In this document: positions 1 through 8,380 of the stretch, piece by piece | Layout of the letters: every line of letters starts with the position of its first letter | Position numbering within the stretch: position 1 is the first letter of the stretch | Assembly (NCBI GenBank): GCA_041745765.1 | Contig: JBGTIH010000044.1 | Coordinates: 1-36,455, forward strand | Source: JAHCHG01 sp041745765 | GTDB taxonomy: Bacteria; Acidobacteriota; Blastocatellia; Pyrinomonadales; Pyrinomonadaceae | Direction: 5' to 3' | DNA: 36,455 bases | The notes under the pieces: model-generated | What the model was told of the DNA's origin: nothing | What the model saw: the letters and a program-made list of their open reading frames with translations, nothing else | Database searches by the model: none | Translations under genes and position numbers: made by a program

Positions 1-472
1 TAACCCAGTGAAATTGCATCAATGCCGAACCCATCGCAATAAAAATTGCGCGAAATATCAATGCGCCGATGATGCCGAAAAATAAAACCCGATGCTGATA
101 TTTCGTCGGAATCGCAAAATATGCGAAAACCATCACGAAGATAAAAATATTATCCACGGAAAGAGATTTTTCGACGATATACCCCGTTAGAAATTCAAGC
201 GAAACCGTCCACGCGGCGAGATCGGGATTGAAATCCGGCAAACTCATCAAACGCTCGACTTGCGGGAATTTCCAGAGTGAATATTGATAAAGCAGAAAAT
301 TGAAAACAAACGCCAGAGAAATCCATATAACGCTCCAGATGCCGGCTTCTTTGAACGAAACTTCGTGTGCTTTGCGGTGAAAAACGCCAAGATCAATGGC
401 AAGTAAAACTAAAACAAATGCGGTAAAACCGAGATAAAACCACCAATATTCGGCGAAGGGAAATAAACTCAT
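1..472 (-). CDS. TerC/Alx-family integral membrane protein, partial (N-terminal part)
   Basis: The minus strand reads from an ATG at 472 for 157 codons and runs off the window start, so the C-terminal half is missing. The protein begins MSLFPFAEYWWFYLGFTAFV and has several hydrophobic segments. It contains the segment SLEFLTGYIVEKSLSVDNIF, typical of the TerC/Alx family, where the acidic residues in membrane helices are thought to take part in metal-ion export. Family members are associated with Mn2+ efflux, tellurite resistance or alkaline pH response. An SD-like AAGGAG lies just upstream (around 481-486). The leader carries a yybP-ykoY-type riboswitch, which supports manganese-dependent expression. 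The family call is firm; the transported ion is inferred from family and leader. Confidence 0.9.
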   Translation of the reverse strand, partial: MSLFPFAEYWWFYLGFTAFVLVLLAIDLGVFHRKAHEVSFKEAGIWSVIWISLAFVFNFLLYQYSLWKFPQVERLMSLPDFNPDLAAWTVSLEFLTGYIVEKSLSVDNIFIFVMVFAYFAIPTKYQHRVLFFGIIGALIFRAIFIAMGSALMQFHWV

Positions 473-507
473 ATTAGAAAAGCTCCTTTTTTGAAATGTT
501 CATCGCA

Positions 508-650
508 AAAGGAAAAAGCCTTTCACGACGCAATGTTTATGTCGTAAAAGGTCTTGATATTTTCTTCGATGCGCCGAACTGTTTTCGACCAAAACAGTTG
601 TATTGACGACTGCATCAAACCGTTTCCGGCTATCTACTCCCCTATTAAGT
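508..650 (-). promoter_or_regulatory. yybP-ykoY family (manganese-sensing) riboswitch upstream of the TerC gene
   Basis: Read on the minus strand, the leader starts with AGGGGAGTAG (about 645-636), followed by CCGGAAACGG, GTCGTCAATAC and GCGCATCGAAGA, and ends with GTGAAAGGCTTTTT (about 527-514). The purine-rich GGGGAGTAG, the GTCGTCA strand and the GCATCGAAGA loop are hallmarks of the yybP-ykoY class. This class binds Mn2+ and commonly precedes TerC/Alx-type exporters. Boundaries were judged by eye; a covariance-model search would fix them. The about 40 nt from the 3' end to the start codon could hold the expression platform, possibly acting on the ribosome site. Confidence 0.82.
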
Positions 651-660
651 TGTCAAAAAA

Positions 661-690
661 AGAGTAACAAATAGAACTTTTTTTAGTCAA
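661..690 (-). promoter_or_regulatory. Candidate promoter for the riboswitch-terC transcript
   Basis: On the minus strand a TTGACT box (690-685) is followed after 18 nt by TACTCT (666-661), which keeps the most conserved first, second and last -10 bases. The start of transcription would fall just before the riboswitch. This is visual inference only; the -10 is weak. Confidence 0.4.
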
Positions 691-735
691 GTATGTTTTT
701 AAAGTTTAAGTAAATCGGCAAGAGTCCGGGGTTTG

Positions 736-744
736 TGGTAAAAT
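736..744 (+). promoter_or_regulatory. Candidate extended -10 element for the RNase J gene
   Basis: TGGTAAAAT resembles an extended -10 element (TG, one base, TAAAAT). It lies 38 nt before the GTG start, and I see no convincing -35. An SD-like AAAGGGAACT follows at about 770-778. The call is tentative. Confidence 0.3.
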
Positions 745-781
745 TTCCAATTGATTAAAATTATATAAAAAGGGAACTAAA

Positions 782-2443
782 GTGAATAAAATAGAAATAA
801 TACCTCTGGGCGGAATCGGCGAATTCGGAATGAATTGTATGGGAATCCGCTACAAAGATGAAATGATTATCATAGATGCCGGAATGGGTTTTCCTGAGGA
901 AAAACCTTACGGCGTTGATATTTCGATTCCGAATTTTGATTTTTTGGATAAATATCAAGACGATCGAACCGCGCTGATCTTGACACACGGACACGAAGAT
1001 CACATCGGCGCGTTGCCGTATTTTTTGAAAAAATTCAATTTGCCCGTTTATGCTTCGCGTTTTACCGCCGCGCTTGCCGACAAAAAACTCGAAGAACACC
1101 GTTTGATGGACAGCACGCTCGTTCATCGCGTCGAACCGAATGACATTGCCGAGATCGGCAGTTTTAAGATCGAGTTTATTCACGCTTCGCATTCATTGGT
1201 TGATTGTTTTTCGCTGGCAATAAAAACTCCGGTCGGAACGCTGATTCACACCGGCGATTATAAAATTGACGCTTCGCCCGTGATCGGAAAACCTTATGAT
1301 CTAAAGACTCTGAAAAAATACGGCGACGAAGGAGTTTTAGCATTATTGGCAGATTCGACAAATGCGACCGTTCCGGGCAGAACGCCTTCCGAAACCGCTG
1401 TTATTCCGGCTTTTGAAGAAATTTTTGAAGAATGTTCGGGCAGGATTTTCGTTTCAACATTTTCGTCTTCGATGCACCGTTTGCAAATTGTCTTCGATGT
1501 CGCCAGAGAATTCGGTAGACGTGTTTGCGTTCTGGGTCGCTCGATGCAAAAAAATGTCGAGATCGCCGACGAACTCGGGATTTTCGATATTCCCGAAGAT
1601 CTGTTGGTCGGTCTGGGCGAATCGCGCAGTTTGGATAACGACGAGATCGTCTATCTCGTAACTGGTTCGCAGGGCGAATCACGTGCGGCACTCTGGAATC
1701 TGGCAACGGGGAGTTATAAGGGTTTGCAGATCGAAGAAGGCGATACGGTTATTCTTTCATCGAGAATTATTCCCGGCAACGAAAGAGCGATTTCGCGTCT
1801 GATCGGCAACATTTACAAACGCGGCGCGAATATTATCGAAGAAAAACGCCGACTCATTCACGTTTCGGGACACGCTTCGCAGGAAGACATCAAGATTATG
1901 ACCGAAACCGCACAGCCGAAATTTCTCGTGCCGATCCACGGCGAATACCGTATGCTTTTCCGCCACAAGGAATATGTCAAAAATCACGTTGCGGGTTATA
2001 ACAACGACAATATAATTTTGATCGAAAACGGCGATGTTCTCGAACTCGACGGCGAACGCGCAAGCGTGGTCGAACATAAGGAAATCGGCAGGTCGTTTAT
2101 CGAAGAAACGGGTTACGATGAAATTGATTACGAAATCGTACGCGAACGAAAAAAACTCGGTTACAGCGGTTTGATTTCTTTAGTCATAACAATTGATAAG
2201 GAAACGAAAAAATTAAAATCGCGTCCGCAAATCGAAATTCACGGCGTTTCCGGCTTCGATCCGACAAACGGTCTGATGCAGACTGCCAAAGACACAATCA
2301 CCGAAGCGGTCGAAAAAATGAAAGTAGAAGATTTTTCCAGCCAAATCGCCGCCAAAGAATTTCTCAGAGTTCATTTGAAAAGATTTATCCAAAAAGAAAC
2401 CGGCTCGAAACCAGTGATTATTCCGACGATTGTCGAGGTTTGA
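782..2443 (+). CDS. rnj: Ribonuclease J (metallo-beta-lactamase/beta-CASP RNase)
   Basis: This 553-residue protein matches RNase J in length and layout: a metallo-beta-lactamase core, an inserted beta-CASP domain and a C-terminal domain. The metal-binding motif HGHEDH is at residues 69-74, the segment LIHTGDYKID follows in the core, and LVPIHGEYRM is the conserved late histidine region. RNase J acts as a 5'-to-3' exonuclease and endonuclease in mRNA turnover and rRNA maturation in bacteria lacking an RNase E-centred pathway. The start is GTG at 782 with a purine-rich SD about 6 nt upstream, and MNKIEIIPLGGIGEFGMN is the normal family N-terminus. The gene at 2447 begins 3 nt after the stop, so the two are probably cotranscribed. 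Confidence 0.96.
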   Translation: MNKIEIIPLGGIGEFGMNCMGIRYKDEMIIIDAGMGFPEEKPYGVDISIPNFDFLDKYQDDRTALILTHGHEDHIGALPYFLKKFNLPVYASRFTAALADKKLEEHRLMDSTLVHRVEPNDIAEIGSFKIEFIHASHSLVDCFSLAIKTPVGTLIHTGDYKIDASPVIGKPYDLKTLKKYGDEGVLALLADSTNATVPGRTPSETAVIPAFEEIFEECSGRIFVSTFSSSMHRLQIVFDVAREFGRRVCVLGRSMQKNVEIADELGIFDIPEDLLVGLGESRSLDNDEIVYLVTGSQGESRAALWNLATGSYKGLQIEEGDTVILSSRIIPGNERAISRLIGNIYKRGANIIEEKRRLIHVSGHASQEDIKIMTETAQPKFLVPIHGEYRMLFRHKEYVKNHVAGYNNDNIILIENGDVLELDGERASVVEHKEIGRSFIEETGYDEIDYEIVRERKKLGYSGLISLVITIDKETKKLKSRPQIEIHGVSGFDPTNGLMQTAKDTITEAVEKMKVEDFSSQIAAKEFLRVHLKRFIQKETGSKPVIIPTIVEV

Positions 2444-2446
2444 TTT

Positions 2447-3169
2447 ATGAAATTAATTCCAATTCTTTTTTTTGTATTAATTTCATTTACACAGCATTTG
2501 TTTGCAGTAAATATGAAAGGTTATGTTCGGGATCAATCCGGTAAACCTATTTCAAATGTTGTTGTTTCACCAATCGGAAGAATTTCATCTACAAAAACTG
2601 ATGAAAAGGGATATTTTAATTTTGATATTGGTCTAAAATCAGAAAAGAATAAGTATGTAGTGTTTTTCGATAAAATTATTGAAGGTAACTGGCACTTTAA
2701 AGTAGAAATATTAGAAAATCTAAATGAAGACTTAAATATCACTTTGGATATTGGACAAAATTACGAAGTTAAAAAGATTCCATCTTGCGGAAATATAAAG
2801 GATAAGAAACTTCGTTTTATTGAAGGAATTCTAAATCTTGCTGTTCCGAAATCTTATAAATATAAAACCGGAAATTACGAACACGGATTTTATTCAAGAA
2901 TTCAATATAAAAATAAAGAAGGGAATTACTATTTAACAAAAGATGAAAGTTATCTTATTCGATCATATCCATCGAGTTCACATTTAATTTTAACATCGAA
3001 AAATTTTCAGATTAAACGCACATCAGTTGGTTTGGATTGGCAAGGAATTAGTGAATCAGGTAATCATTGGCGTTATTTCAGTACACTTGCTGAATCTTAT
3101 TTTTATTCCACAGATTCAATCGAAGCGGCAGGAATTTTTAACAATATTCTTGATTATTCGTGCGTTTGA
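2447..3169 (+). CDS. Secreted hypothetical protein with an N-terminal carboxypeptidase-regulatory-like domain
   Basis: The 240-residue product has a Sec-type signal peptide (MKLIPILFFVLISFTQHLFA) followed directly by a short beta-sandwich-like segment, NMKGYVRDQSGKPISNVVVS, then TDEKGYFNFDI. This is the pattern of carboxypeptidase-regulatory-like/CNA-B-like domains found at the front of many exported proteins. The rest is rich in Lys, Asn, Tyr and Ser, and I do not recognise a family. It starts 3 nt after the RNase J stop, and the SD GAGG (2435-2438) lies inside the end of the RNase J gene, suggesting translational coupling. Its codon use is clearly more AT-rich than its neighbours, which may indicate later acquisition. 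Function unknown. Confidence 0.8.
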   Translation: MKLIPILFFVLISFTQHLFAVNMKGYVRDQSGKPISNVVVSPIGRISSTKTDEKGYFNFDIGLKSEKNKYVVFFDKIIEGNWHFKVEILENLNEDLNITLDIGQNYEVKKIPSCGNIKDKKLRFIEGILNLAVPKSYKYKTGNYEHGFYSRIQYKNKEGNYYLTKDESYLIRSYPSSSHLILTSKNFQIKRTSVGLDWQGISESGNHWRYFSTLAESYFYSTDSIEAAGIFNNILDYSCV

Positions 3170-3274
3170 TAAATTTACGAACAAATGTTGGATTTTCTCT
3201 AACTTATTTTTACTGAAATTTTATTGTAAAAACTGTAAATCCTTTTCGCATTGTAATTTCTAATTTTTTTTCTA

Positions 3275-3715
3275 ATGAACGAATACATTTACGAACTTTT
3301 GAGTAAAACCAGAATCGAGGTTTCACGGGAAACATTCACTTTAATTTCACTTTCCGAACAAAACTGGCTCAAGTTGCTGGAAAATCCCGACCTTTCGCCG
3401 CGAATGACTGCGCCGTTTATGATTTTTAAGGATAGATTTGAAACGACGCTTCTTCTTGATGAAATCGATTTTATAAAAATTCGTGATGCCATCGAAAACG
3501 CGAAAACGGAAGGCGCTTTCAGGCTTTTGACCTTTGATATCGAACTCGATTTTTCGGTCGTCGGATTTCTTGCCGAAATTTCCCGGATTTTAGCTGCAGC
3601 CGGAATTTCAATCGTCGCGCTTTCGGCTTTTTCACGCGATCATATTTTGATCAAACAAAACGATCTGTCGAATGCTCTGAAAGTTTTGGGCGAATATGTC
3701 GAAGAACTTTGCTAG
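3275..3715 (+). CDS. ACT-domain protein (CASTOR/ACT_7-like), putative amino-acid sensor
   Basis: The 146-residue protein appears to hold two ACT-like halves. The second is the clearest: LTFDIELDFSVVGFLAEISR followed by ILAAAGISIVALSAFSRDHI, the usual beta-alpha-beta pattern with a ligand-site glycine and helix. Stand-alone small proteins of this type resemble the ACT_7/CASTOR family, which bind amino acids such as arginine in characterised members; the ligand here is unknown. The stop overlaps or nearly touches the next gene (SDR), so the two are likely cotranscribed. ATG at 3275 is the natural start, and I see no strong SD before it. Confidence 0.75.
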   Translation: MNEYIYELLSKTRIEVSRETFTLISLSEQNWLKLLENPDLSPRMTAPFMIFKDRFETTLLLDEIDFIKIRDAIENAKTEGAFRLLTFDIELDFSVVGFLAEISRILAAAGISIVALSAFSRDHILIKQNDLSNALKVLGEYVEELC

Positions 3716-3723
3716 AAAAACGA

Positions 3724-4500
3724 ATGGATAATTTTTGGAAAGATAAAATAGTTTTTTTAACCGGCGCATCGAGCGGAATCGGCGAAGCTCTGGCTCTTGC
3801 AATGGCGGAAAAAGGCGCGATTATCGGTCTTCTGGCAAGGCGCGAACAGTTATTGCAGGAAATCGCCGCGAAAATTACCGAAAAAGGCGGCGCGGCGCGT
3901 GTCTTTGCAGCTGATGTCGTTGATGAAAAAGAAGTTATGAGCGCGGCAAACGCCTTGCGCGAAGAATTTGGGCGGATCGATATTTTGATCGCCAATGCCG
4001 GAATCGGGGGAAATAATAAGGAAACACGTGAACTTCAGCCCGAAGCAGTCAGAAAAGTCATCAATATAAATTTGATGGGCGCGGTCAATTCGGTCTATGC
4101 GGTTTTGCCGCAGATGCTCGAGAGAAAAAGTGGTCAACTCGTCGCGATTTCTTCGCTGGCGGGTTTTCGCGGTTTGCCGAAATCGGCAGCTTATTCGGCT
4201 TCAAAAGGCGCGATGACGAATCTTTTTGAAAGCATTCGGCTCGATGTTTTAGATAAAGGCGTTGACGTAACGATTATTCAGCCCGGTTTTATCAAAACGC
4301 CTCTGACATCGGGCAGAGCAAACAAAATGCCGTTTTTGATGGAACTCGAAGATTCGATACCGTATTTTCTTTCGGCAATTGAGAAAAAAAAGAAATTCTC
4401 GGCTTTCCCCTGGCAATTGGCGACAGTCGTGCGGATTGCCCGATTTTCCCCCGCTTTTCTTTACGACAAATTCGCCGGTCGCGCCAAATACAGAGAGTAA
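3724..4500 (+). CDS. Short-chain dehydrogenase/reductase (SDR), NAD(P)-dependent
   Basis: This is a classical SDR of about 258 residues. The cofactor motif TGASSGIG is at residues 13-20 and NAG occurs in IANAGIG. The catalytic residues appear to be Ser144 (AISSLAG), Tyr157 and Lys161 (YSASK). The C-terminus (FPWQLATVVRIARFSPAFLY) suits a family of bacterial SDRs of unknown substrate. I chose ATG 3724, which begins MDNFWKDKIVFLTGASSGIG as in homologues. An in-frame TTG at 3709 would add five residues and overlap the ACT gene by 7 bp. The substrate cannot be deduced. Confidence 0.9.
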   Translation: MDNFWKDKIVFLTGASSGIGEALALAMAEKGAIIGLLARREQLLQEIAAKITEKGGAARVFAADVVDEKEVMSAANALREEFGRIDILIANAGIGGNNKETRELQPEAVRKVININLMGAVNSVYAVLPQMLERKSGQLVAISSLAGFRGLPKSAAYSASKGAMTNLFESIRLDVLDKGVDVTIIQPGFIKTPLTSGRANKMPFLMELEDSIPYFLSAIEKKKKFSAFPWQLATVVRIARFSPAFLYDKFAGRAKYRE

Positions 4501-4505
4501 TCTTT

Positions 4506-4559
4506 AATTGATAATTGATAATTGAAACCGTCATCATTCACCATTCACCATTCACCATT
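4506..4559 (+). repeat. Two adjacent heptanucleotide mini-arrays between the SDR and KdsD genes
   Basis: Positions 4506-4526 contain AATTGAT twice plus a partial third copy. Positions 4535-4559 contain CATTCAC three times plus CATT. Both have a 7-bp period but unrelated units. They fill half of the 109-bp intergenic gap and do not form an obvious hairpin with each other. Confidence 0.85.
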
Positions 4560-4609
4560 AATACAATTGGCTGCTTGCCAAACTTGCGGCAAAAACGCAA
4601 ACTTTTGTT

Positions 4610-5578
4610 GTGATAAACAGTTTTGAAAAGGTTGTCGAATTATTAAAGCTCGAGGCAAACGCCATCGAACACGCGGCGGAAAAGCTCGTTAGAGAAAGCG
4701 TCGAACGGGCGTTTGAATTGCTTGCCGGTTGCGATGGCAAGATCATTGTTTTGGGCGTTGGAAAATCTGGCGTGATCGCCCAGAAAATCGCGCAGACGCT
4801 GACTTCTACGGGAACGGTTGCGGTTTTTGTTCATCCTTCGGACGCGCTGCACGGCAGTCTCGGCGTGATTACAAAGGGCGATGTCGTCATTGCTTTAAGT
4901 AATTCGGGCGAAACGGACGAAATTTTGCTTCTTCTGCCGGCTTTGAAAAAACGCGAAGTTCCGATTATTTCGATTATCGGAAATCTCAACTCGGCTCTGG
5001 CAAGGCAATCGGATGTCGTCTTGGAAGCGGCGGTTGATAAGGAAGCCTGTCCGCTCAATCTCGCGCCGACGACTTCGACGACCGTCGCGCTTTCCATCGG
5101 CGATGCGCTGGCGATGACCTTGATGGAATCGAAAAATCTGACGGCGGCGGATTTTGCCGCCAATCATCCGGCGGGGCGTTTGGGAAAAAGATTGACGCTC
5201 AAGGTTGCCGATTTGATGCACGAAAGTCCGAATATCTCACCCGGTGCGAACTGGCTCGAAGTCGTCAAAGCTATTTCAAAATATACGCTCGGCGCGGTCA
5301 ATATCATTGATTCGGACGAAAAGCTGATTGGTATCGTAACCGACGGCGATCTGCGCCGGACAATCGAGAAAACCGCGCCGGAAAATCTGGCTTCGCTGAA
5401 AGCCGAACAAATGATGACGAAAAATCCGACCGTCGCCATGCCGGAAATGCTCGCTTTTGATGCTCTTAAATTGATGGAAAACCGCCCGCGTCAGATTTCC
5501 GTCCTGCCGGTTGTTGATAAACATAGAATTTGCATCGGTCTGATCAGGCTTCACGATATTGTCAGGAGCGGTTTGTAA
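4610..5578 (+). CDS. kdsD: Arabinose-5-phosphate isomerase (KdsD/KpsF family)
   Basis: The 322-residue protein has the standard layout: an N-terminal SIS sugar-isomerase domain and two C-terminal CBS domains. The SIS part shows GVGKSGVIAQKIAQTLTSTG, VHPSDALHGSLGVI, SNSGETDEI and the family signature NHPAGRLGKRLTL. The CBS pair starts near KVADLMHESPNI and KAEQMMTKNPTV. The enzyme converts ribulose-5-phosphate to arabinose-5-phosphate, the first step to Kdo for lipopolysaccharide or capsule. GTG at 4610 is the best start. The frame is open further upstream (a CTG at 4571), but homologues begin close to the GTG. No other Kdo genes are adjacent. Confidence 0.93.
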   Translation: MINSFEKVVELLKLEANAIEHAAEKLVRESVERAFELLAGCDGKIIVLGVGKSGVIAQKIAQTLTSTGTVAVFVHPSDALHGSLGVITKGDVVIALSNSGETDEILLLLPALKKREVPIISIIGNLNSALARQSDVVLEAAVDKEACPLNLAPTTSTTVALSIGDALAMTLMESKNLTAADFAANHPAGRLGKRLTLKVADLMHESPNISPGANWLEVVKAISKYTLGAVNIIDSDEKLIGIVTDGDLRRTIEKTAPENLASLKAEQMMTKNPTVAMPEMLAFDALKLMENRPRQISVLPVVDKHRICIGLIRLHDIVRSGL

Positions 5579-5593
5579 GGCTTATGATAGCTT

Positions 5594-5647
5594 ATTTTCG
5601 AGCTGTTCATTTTAACTCCAATAAGAGCGCGACTCGAAAATTTTTTT
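5594..5647 (+). terminator. Possible intrinsic terminator after kdsD
   Basis: ATTTTCGAG (5594-5602) pairs perfectly with CTCGAAAAT (5633-5641), followed by a T run to 5647. The 30-nt loop is long for an intrinsic terminator, so confidence is limited. Confidence 0.4.
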
Positions 5648-5674
5648 GCAAATATTTTAAATTTGTTTTACATT
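5646..5674 (+). promoter_or_regulatory. Candidate sigma70-type promoter for the histidine kinase operon
   Basis: TTGCAA (5646-5651) is followed after 17 nt by TACATT (5669-5674), with TATAG just beyond. It lies about 130 nt before the kinase start and after the terminator-like hairpin. This is visual inference. Confidence 0.4.
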
Positions 5675-5802
5675 ATAGAAAACCCTGCAAATCAATTTAG
5701 CTAATGATCATAAGGCTAAAAGATAAAATGACTGAGACAAATTTGATTTAGTTAAAAGTTGGAAAAACAGCTTTCTTTAACTTTCATTACTCTCCTGCGT
5801 TT

Positions 5803-8361
5803 ATGAAGAAAAAGATAAAATCTGTCATACAAAAATATGGATTGGCATTAGGTTTATATTTATTGACGATAAGTATAGACCTGCTGTTTCTCCATTTTTA
5901 CGTCAAAATAAATATGACGATTATAGTCATCGCGGCACTGGTCGCGGCGGCGTGGTATGGCGGGAGATATCCGGGCGTGTTTTTGGCAATTCTCTTTCAG
6001 GGAACGACCATTTTCAGGCAAAGTCTTCCAGCCGATGCTTCTTTAGCCGGATTTTTTTTCACTCATTTCAGCATTTTTGCGCTTATGGTTTTTATTGTTT
6101 GGCTGATCAGCGAACGCAAACAAGCGGAAACAAAATTGAGAAAATCAATTAAGGAACTCACCGATATAAAATTTGCCTTGGACGAGTCTTCAATTGTTGC
6201 GATCACTGATCAAAAAGGCGTGATAAATTTTGTCAACGATAAGTTTTGCGAGATTTCCGGTTACGAACGCGAAGAATTGATCGGGAAGGATCACCGCATG
6301 ATCAATTCAAAATATCATTCCAAAGAATTCATCCGCGAAATCTGGACGACGATTGCGGGCGGAAAAGTCTGGAAAGGCGAAATAAAAAATCGTGCAAAAA
6401 ACGGTTCATTTTACTGGGTTGATACGACGATTGTTCCGTTCTTAAACGAAGAAGAAAAGCCCTATCAATACATCGCTATTCGTAACGATATTACCGAACG
6501 CAAACTGGCGGAAGATAAGATTTTTAAGGAAAACCACTTTATCGAAACGACGATAAATTCTCTGCCGGGAATTTTATACTTGTTCGACCAAAACGGTAAA
6601 TTTATCCGTTGGAACGATAACTTCGAGCAAGTTTCCGGTTATTCAGCCGAAGAAGTTTCCCGTCTGCATCCGCTCGATCTGTTTGAAGGCGAAGACAAAA
6701 AACACATCGAAGAATTAATCGGGGAAGTTTTCGAAGAAGGCGAATCATCTGCCGAAGCCGATTTGATTTCAAAAAACGGCGTAAAAACTCCGCATTTCTT
6801 TACCGGGAAACAGATTGATGTGGACGGCGAAACGTGCCTCGTCGGGATGGGTATTGATATGACCGAATTTCGGGAAGCGCAAAATGCGCTGCTCGATTCC
6901 GAAGAAAGATACCGCGACCTTTTTGAAAATAATCCGTTTCCGATGATAGTTTATGGTTGCGATTCGCTGGAAATTATGGAAGTTAATGACGCGGCGATAT
7001 TTTCCTACGGATATTCGCGGGAAGAATTTAAGAAAATGACGATGAAGGACATTCGTCCGCCGGAAGAAATTCCGCGTTTTCTGGAAAACTTGAAGAAACT
7101 GCACGGAAAAATCAATAATTTCGGCGTGTGGAAACATCTGAAAAAAAACGGCGAAATTATGCGCGTGGACATAACCTCGCACGAATTGATTTTTGAAGAT
7201 ATACCGGCGCGGCTCGTTCTGGTAAATGACGTAACGGAAAAGATCCGCGCCGAAACCGCACTGCGCGAATCGGAAGCGCGTTATCGCGATTTGTTTGAAA
7301 GCAATCCGTTTCCGATGTGGGTTTATGATCTGGAAACGCTGAAATTTTTAGCGGTCAACGATGCGGCTGTTCACTCTTACGGTTACTCCGCCGAAGAATT
7401 TCTTTCAATGACAATCAAGGATATTCGTCCGCCGGAAGAATTCTCGGCTCTGCTTGAAAATATTTCTCAACCGCCGAAAACAATAGAAAAATCGGGTGTG
7501 TGGAAACATTTGAAAAAAGACGGAACACTTATTCAGGTTGAAATAAGTTCGCATTTGTTATTATTTAAAGGCAAGCAATCAAGATTGGTTTTGGCTAATG
7601 ACATTACGGAACGCAAGATTGCTGAAGAAAACATTCTTACGCTCAATGAAAATTTGGAAAATCGCGTAGCCGCGCGAACTGCCGAACTCGAAGTTGCCAA
7701 TAAAGAATTAGAATCTTTCTCTTATTCGGTGTCTCACGACTTGCGTGCGCCGCTGCGGGCGATTGACGGATTTAGTCTGGCACTTCTCGAAGATTGCGGC
7801 GAATTTCTTAACGAAGACGGAAAACATTATCTGGAACGTGTTCGCGCGGCAAGCCAAAAAATGGCGAATCTAATCGAAGATTTATTAAAACTTTCGCGCG
7901 TTACACGCCGTGAAATAATTCGCACAGAAATAAATCTGAGCAATATTGCCAAAGAAATTGCCGCAAATTTAACCGAAAGCGATTCGCAACGGGCAGTTAA
8001 ATTTACTATCGAAGAAGATATAACGACTTACGGTGATGAAGGACTTTTATACATTACGCTGGAAAATCTTTTGGGTAATGCTTGGAAATTTTCATCAAGA
8101 GTTGAAAAAACCGAGATTGCCTTCGGACAAAAAATAATCGAAGGCGAATATACATATTTTGTGAGCGACAACGGTGCGGGTTTCGATATGGCATATTCCG
8201 ATAAATTATTCAACGCATTTCAACGGCTGCACCGTGCCAACGAATTTGATGGAACAGGCATCGGTTTAGCCACCGTTCAACGCATTTTGCAAAAGCACGG
8301 CGGTTGGATTCGCGCCGAAAGCAAAATCGGCGAAGGCACTATTTTTTATTTTACCGTTTAA
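5803..8361 (+). CDS. Membrane multi-PAS sensor histidine kinase
   Basis: The 852-residue kinase has three or four N-terminal hydrophobic segments (about residues 12-105, DUF4118/KdpD-like). Four PAS domains follow (roughly 120-240, 245-360, 365-490 and 492-615), then a coiled-coil linker, HisKA and HATPase_c. The phospho-acceptor is His645 in SYSVSHDLRAPLRAIDGF. The ATPase shows ENLLGNAWKFSS (N box), GAGFD and GTGIGLATVQRI (G boxes). This H-box wording is shared with phytochrome-type kinases that signal to small Rcp1-like receivers, and such a receiver follows 19 nt downstream. No bilin-binding GAF domain is present, so the signal is unknown. PAS3 and PAS4 are near-duplicates of each other. 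Confidence 0.94.
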   Translation: MKKKIKSVIQKYGLALGLYLLTISIDLLFLHFYVKINMTIIVIAALVAAAWYGGRYPGVFLAILFQGTTIFRQSLPADASLAGFFFTHFSIFALMVFIVWLISERKQAETKLRKSIKELTDIKFALDESSIVAITDQKGVINFVNDKFCEISGYEREELIGKDHRMINSKYHSKEFIREIWTTIAGGKVWKGEIKNRAKNGSFYWVDTTIVPFLNEEEKPYQYIAIRNDITERKLAEDKIFKENHFIETTINSLPGILYLFDQNGKFIRWNDNFEQVSGYSAEEVSRLHPLDLFEGEDKKHIEELIGEVFEEGESSAEADLISKNGVKTPHFFTGKQIDVDGETCLVGMGIDMTEFREAQNALLDSEERYRDLFENNPFPMIVYGCDSLEIMEVNDAAIFSYGYSREEFKKMTMKDIRPPEEIPRFLENLKKLHGKINNFGVWKHLKKNGEIMRVDITSHELIFEDIPARLVLVNDVTEKIRAETALRESEARYRDLFESNPFPMWVYDLETLKFLAVNDAAVHSYGYSAEEFLSMTIKDIRPPEEFSALLENISQPPKTIEKSGVWKHLKKDGTLIQVEISSHLLLFKGKQSRLVLANDITERKIAEENILTLNENLENRVAARTAELEVANKELESFSYSVSHDLRAPLRAIDGFSLALLEDCGEFLNEDGKHYLERVRAASQKMANLIEDLLKLSRVTRREIIRTEINLSNIAKEIAANLTESDSQRAVKFTIEEDITTYGDEGLLYITLENLLGNAWKFSSRVEKTEIAFGQKIIEGEYTYFVSDNGAGFDMAYSDKLFNAFQRLHRANEFDGTGIGLATVQRILQKHGGWIRAESKIGEGTIFYFTV

Positions 8362-8380
8362 CAATCAGCAAGGAATTTAT

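Noticed and set aside
3027..3263. Plus-strand frame of 78 codons extending past the secreted hypothetical gene
   Set aside because: It mostly overlaps the longer signal-peptide gene in another frame and has no homology or SD.
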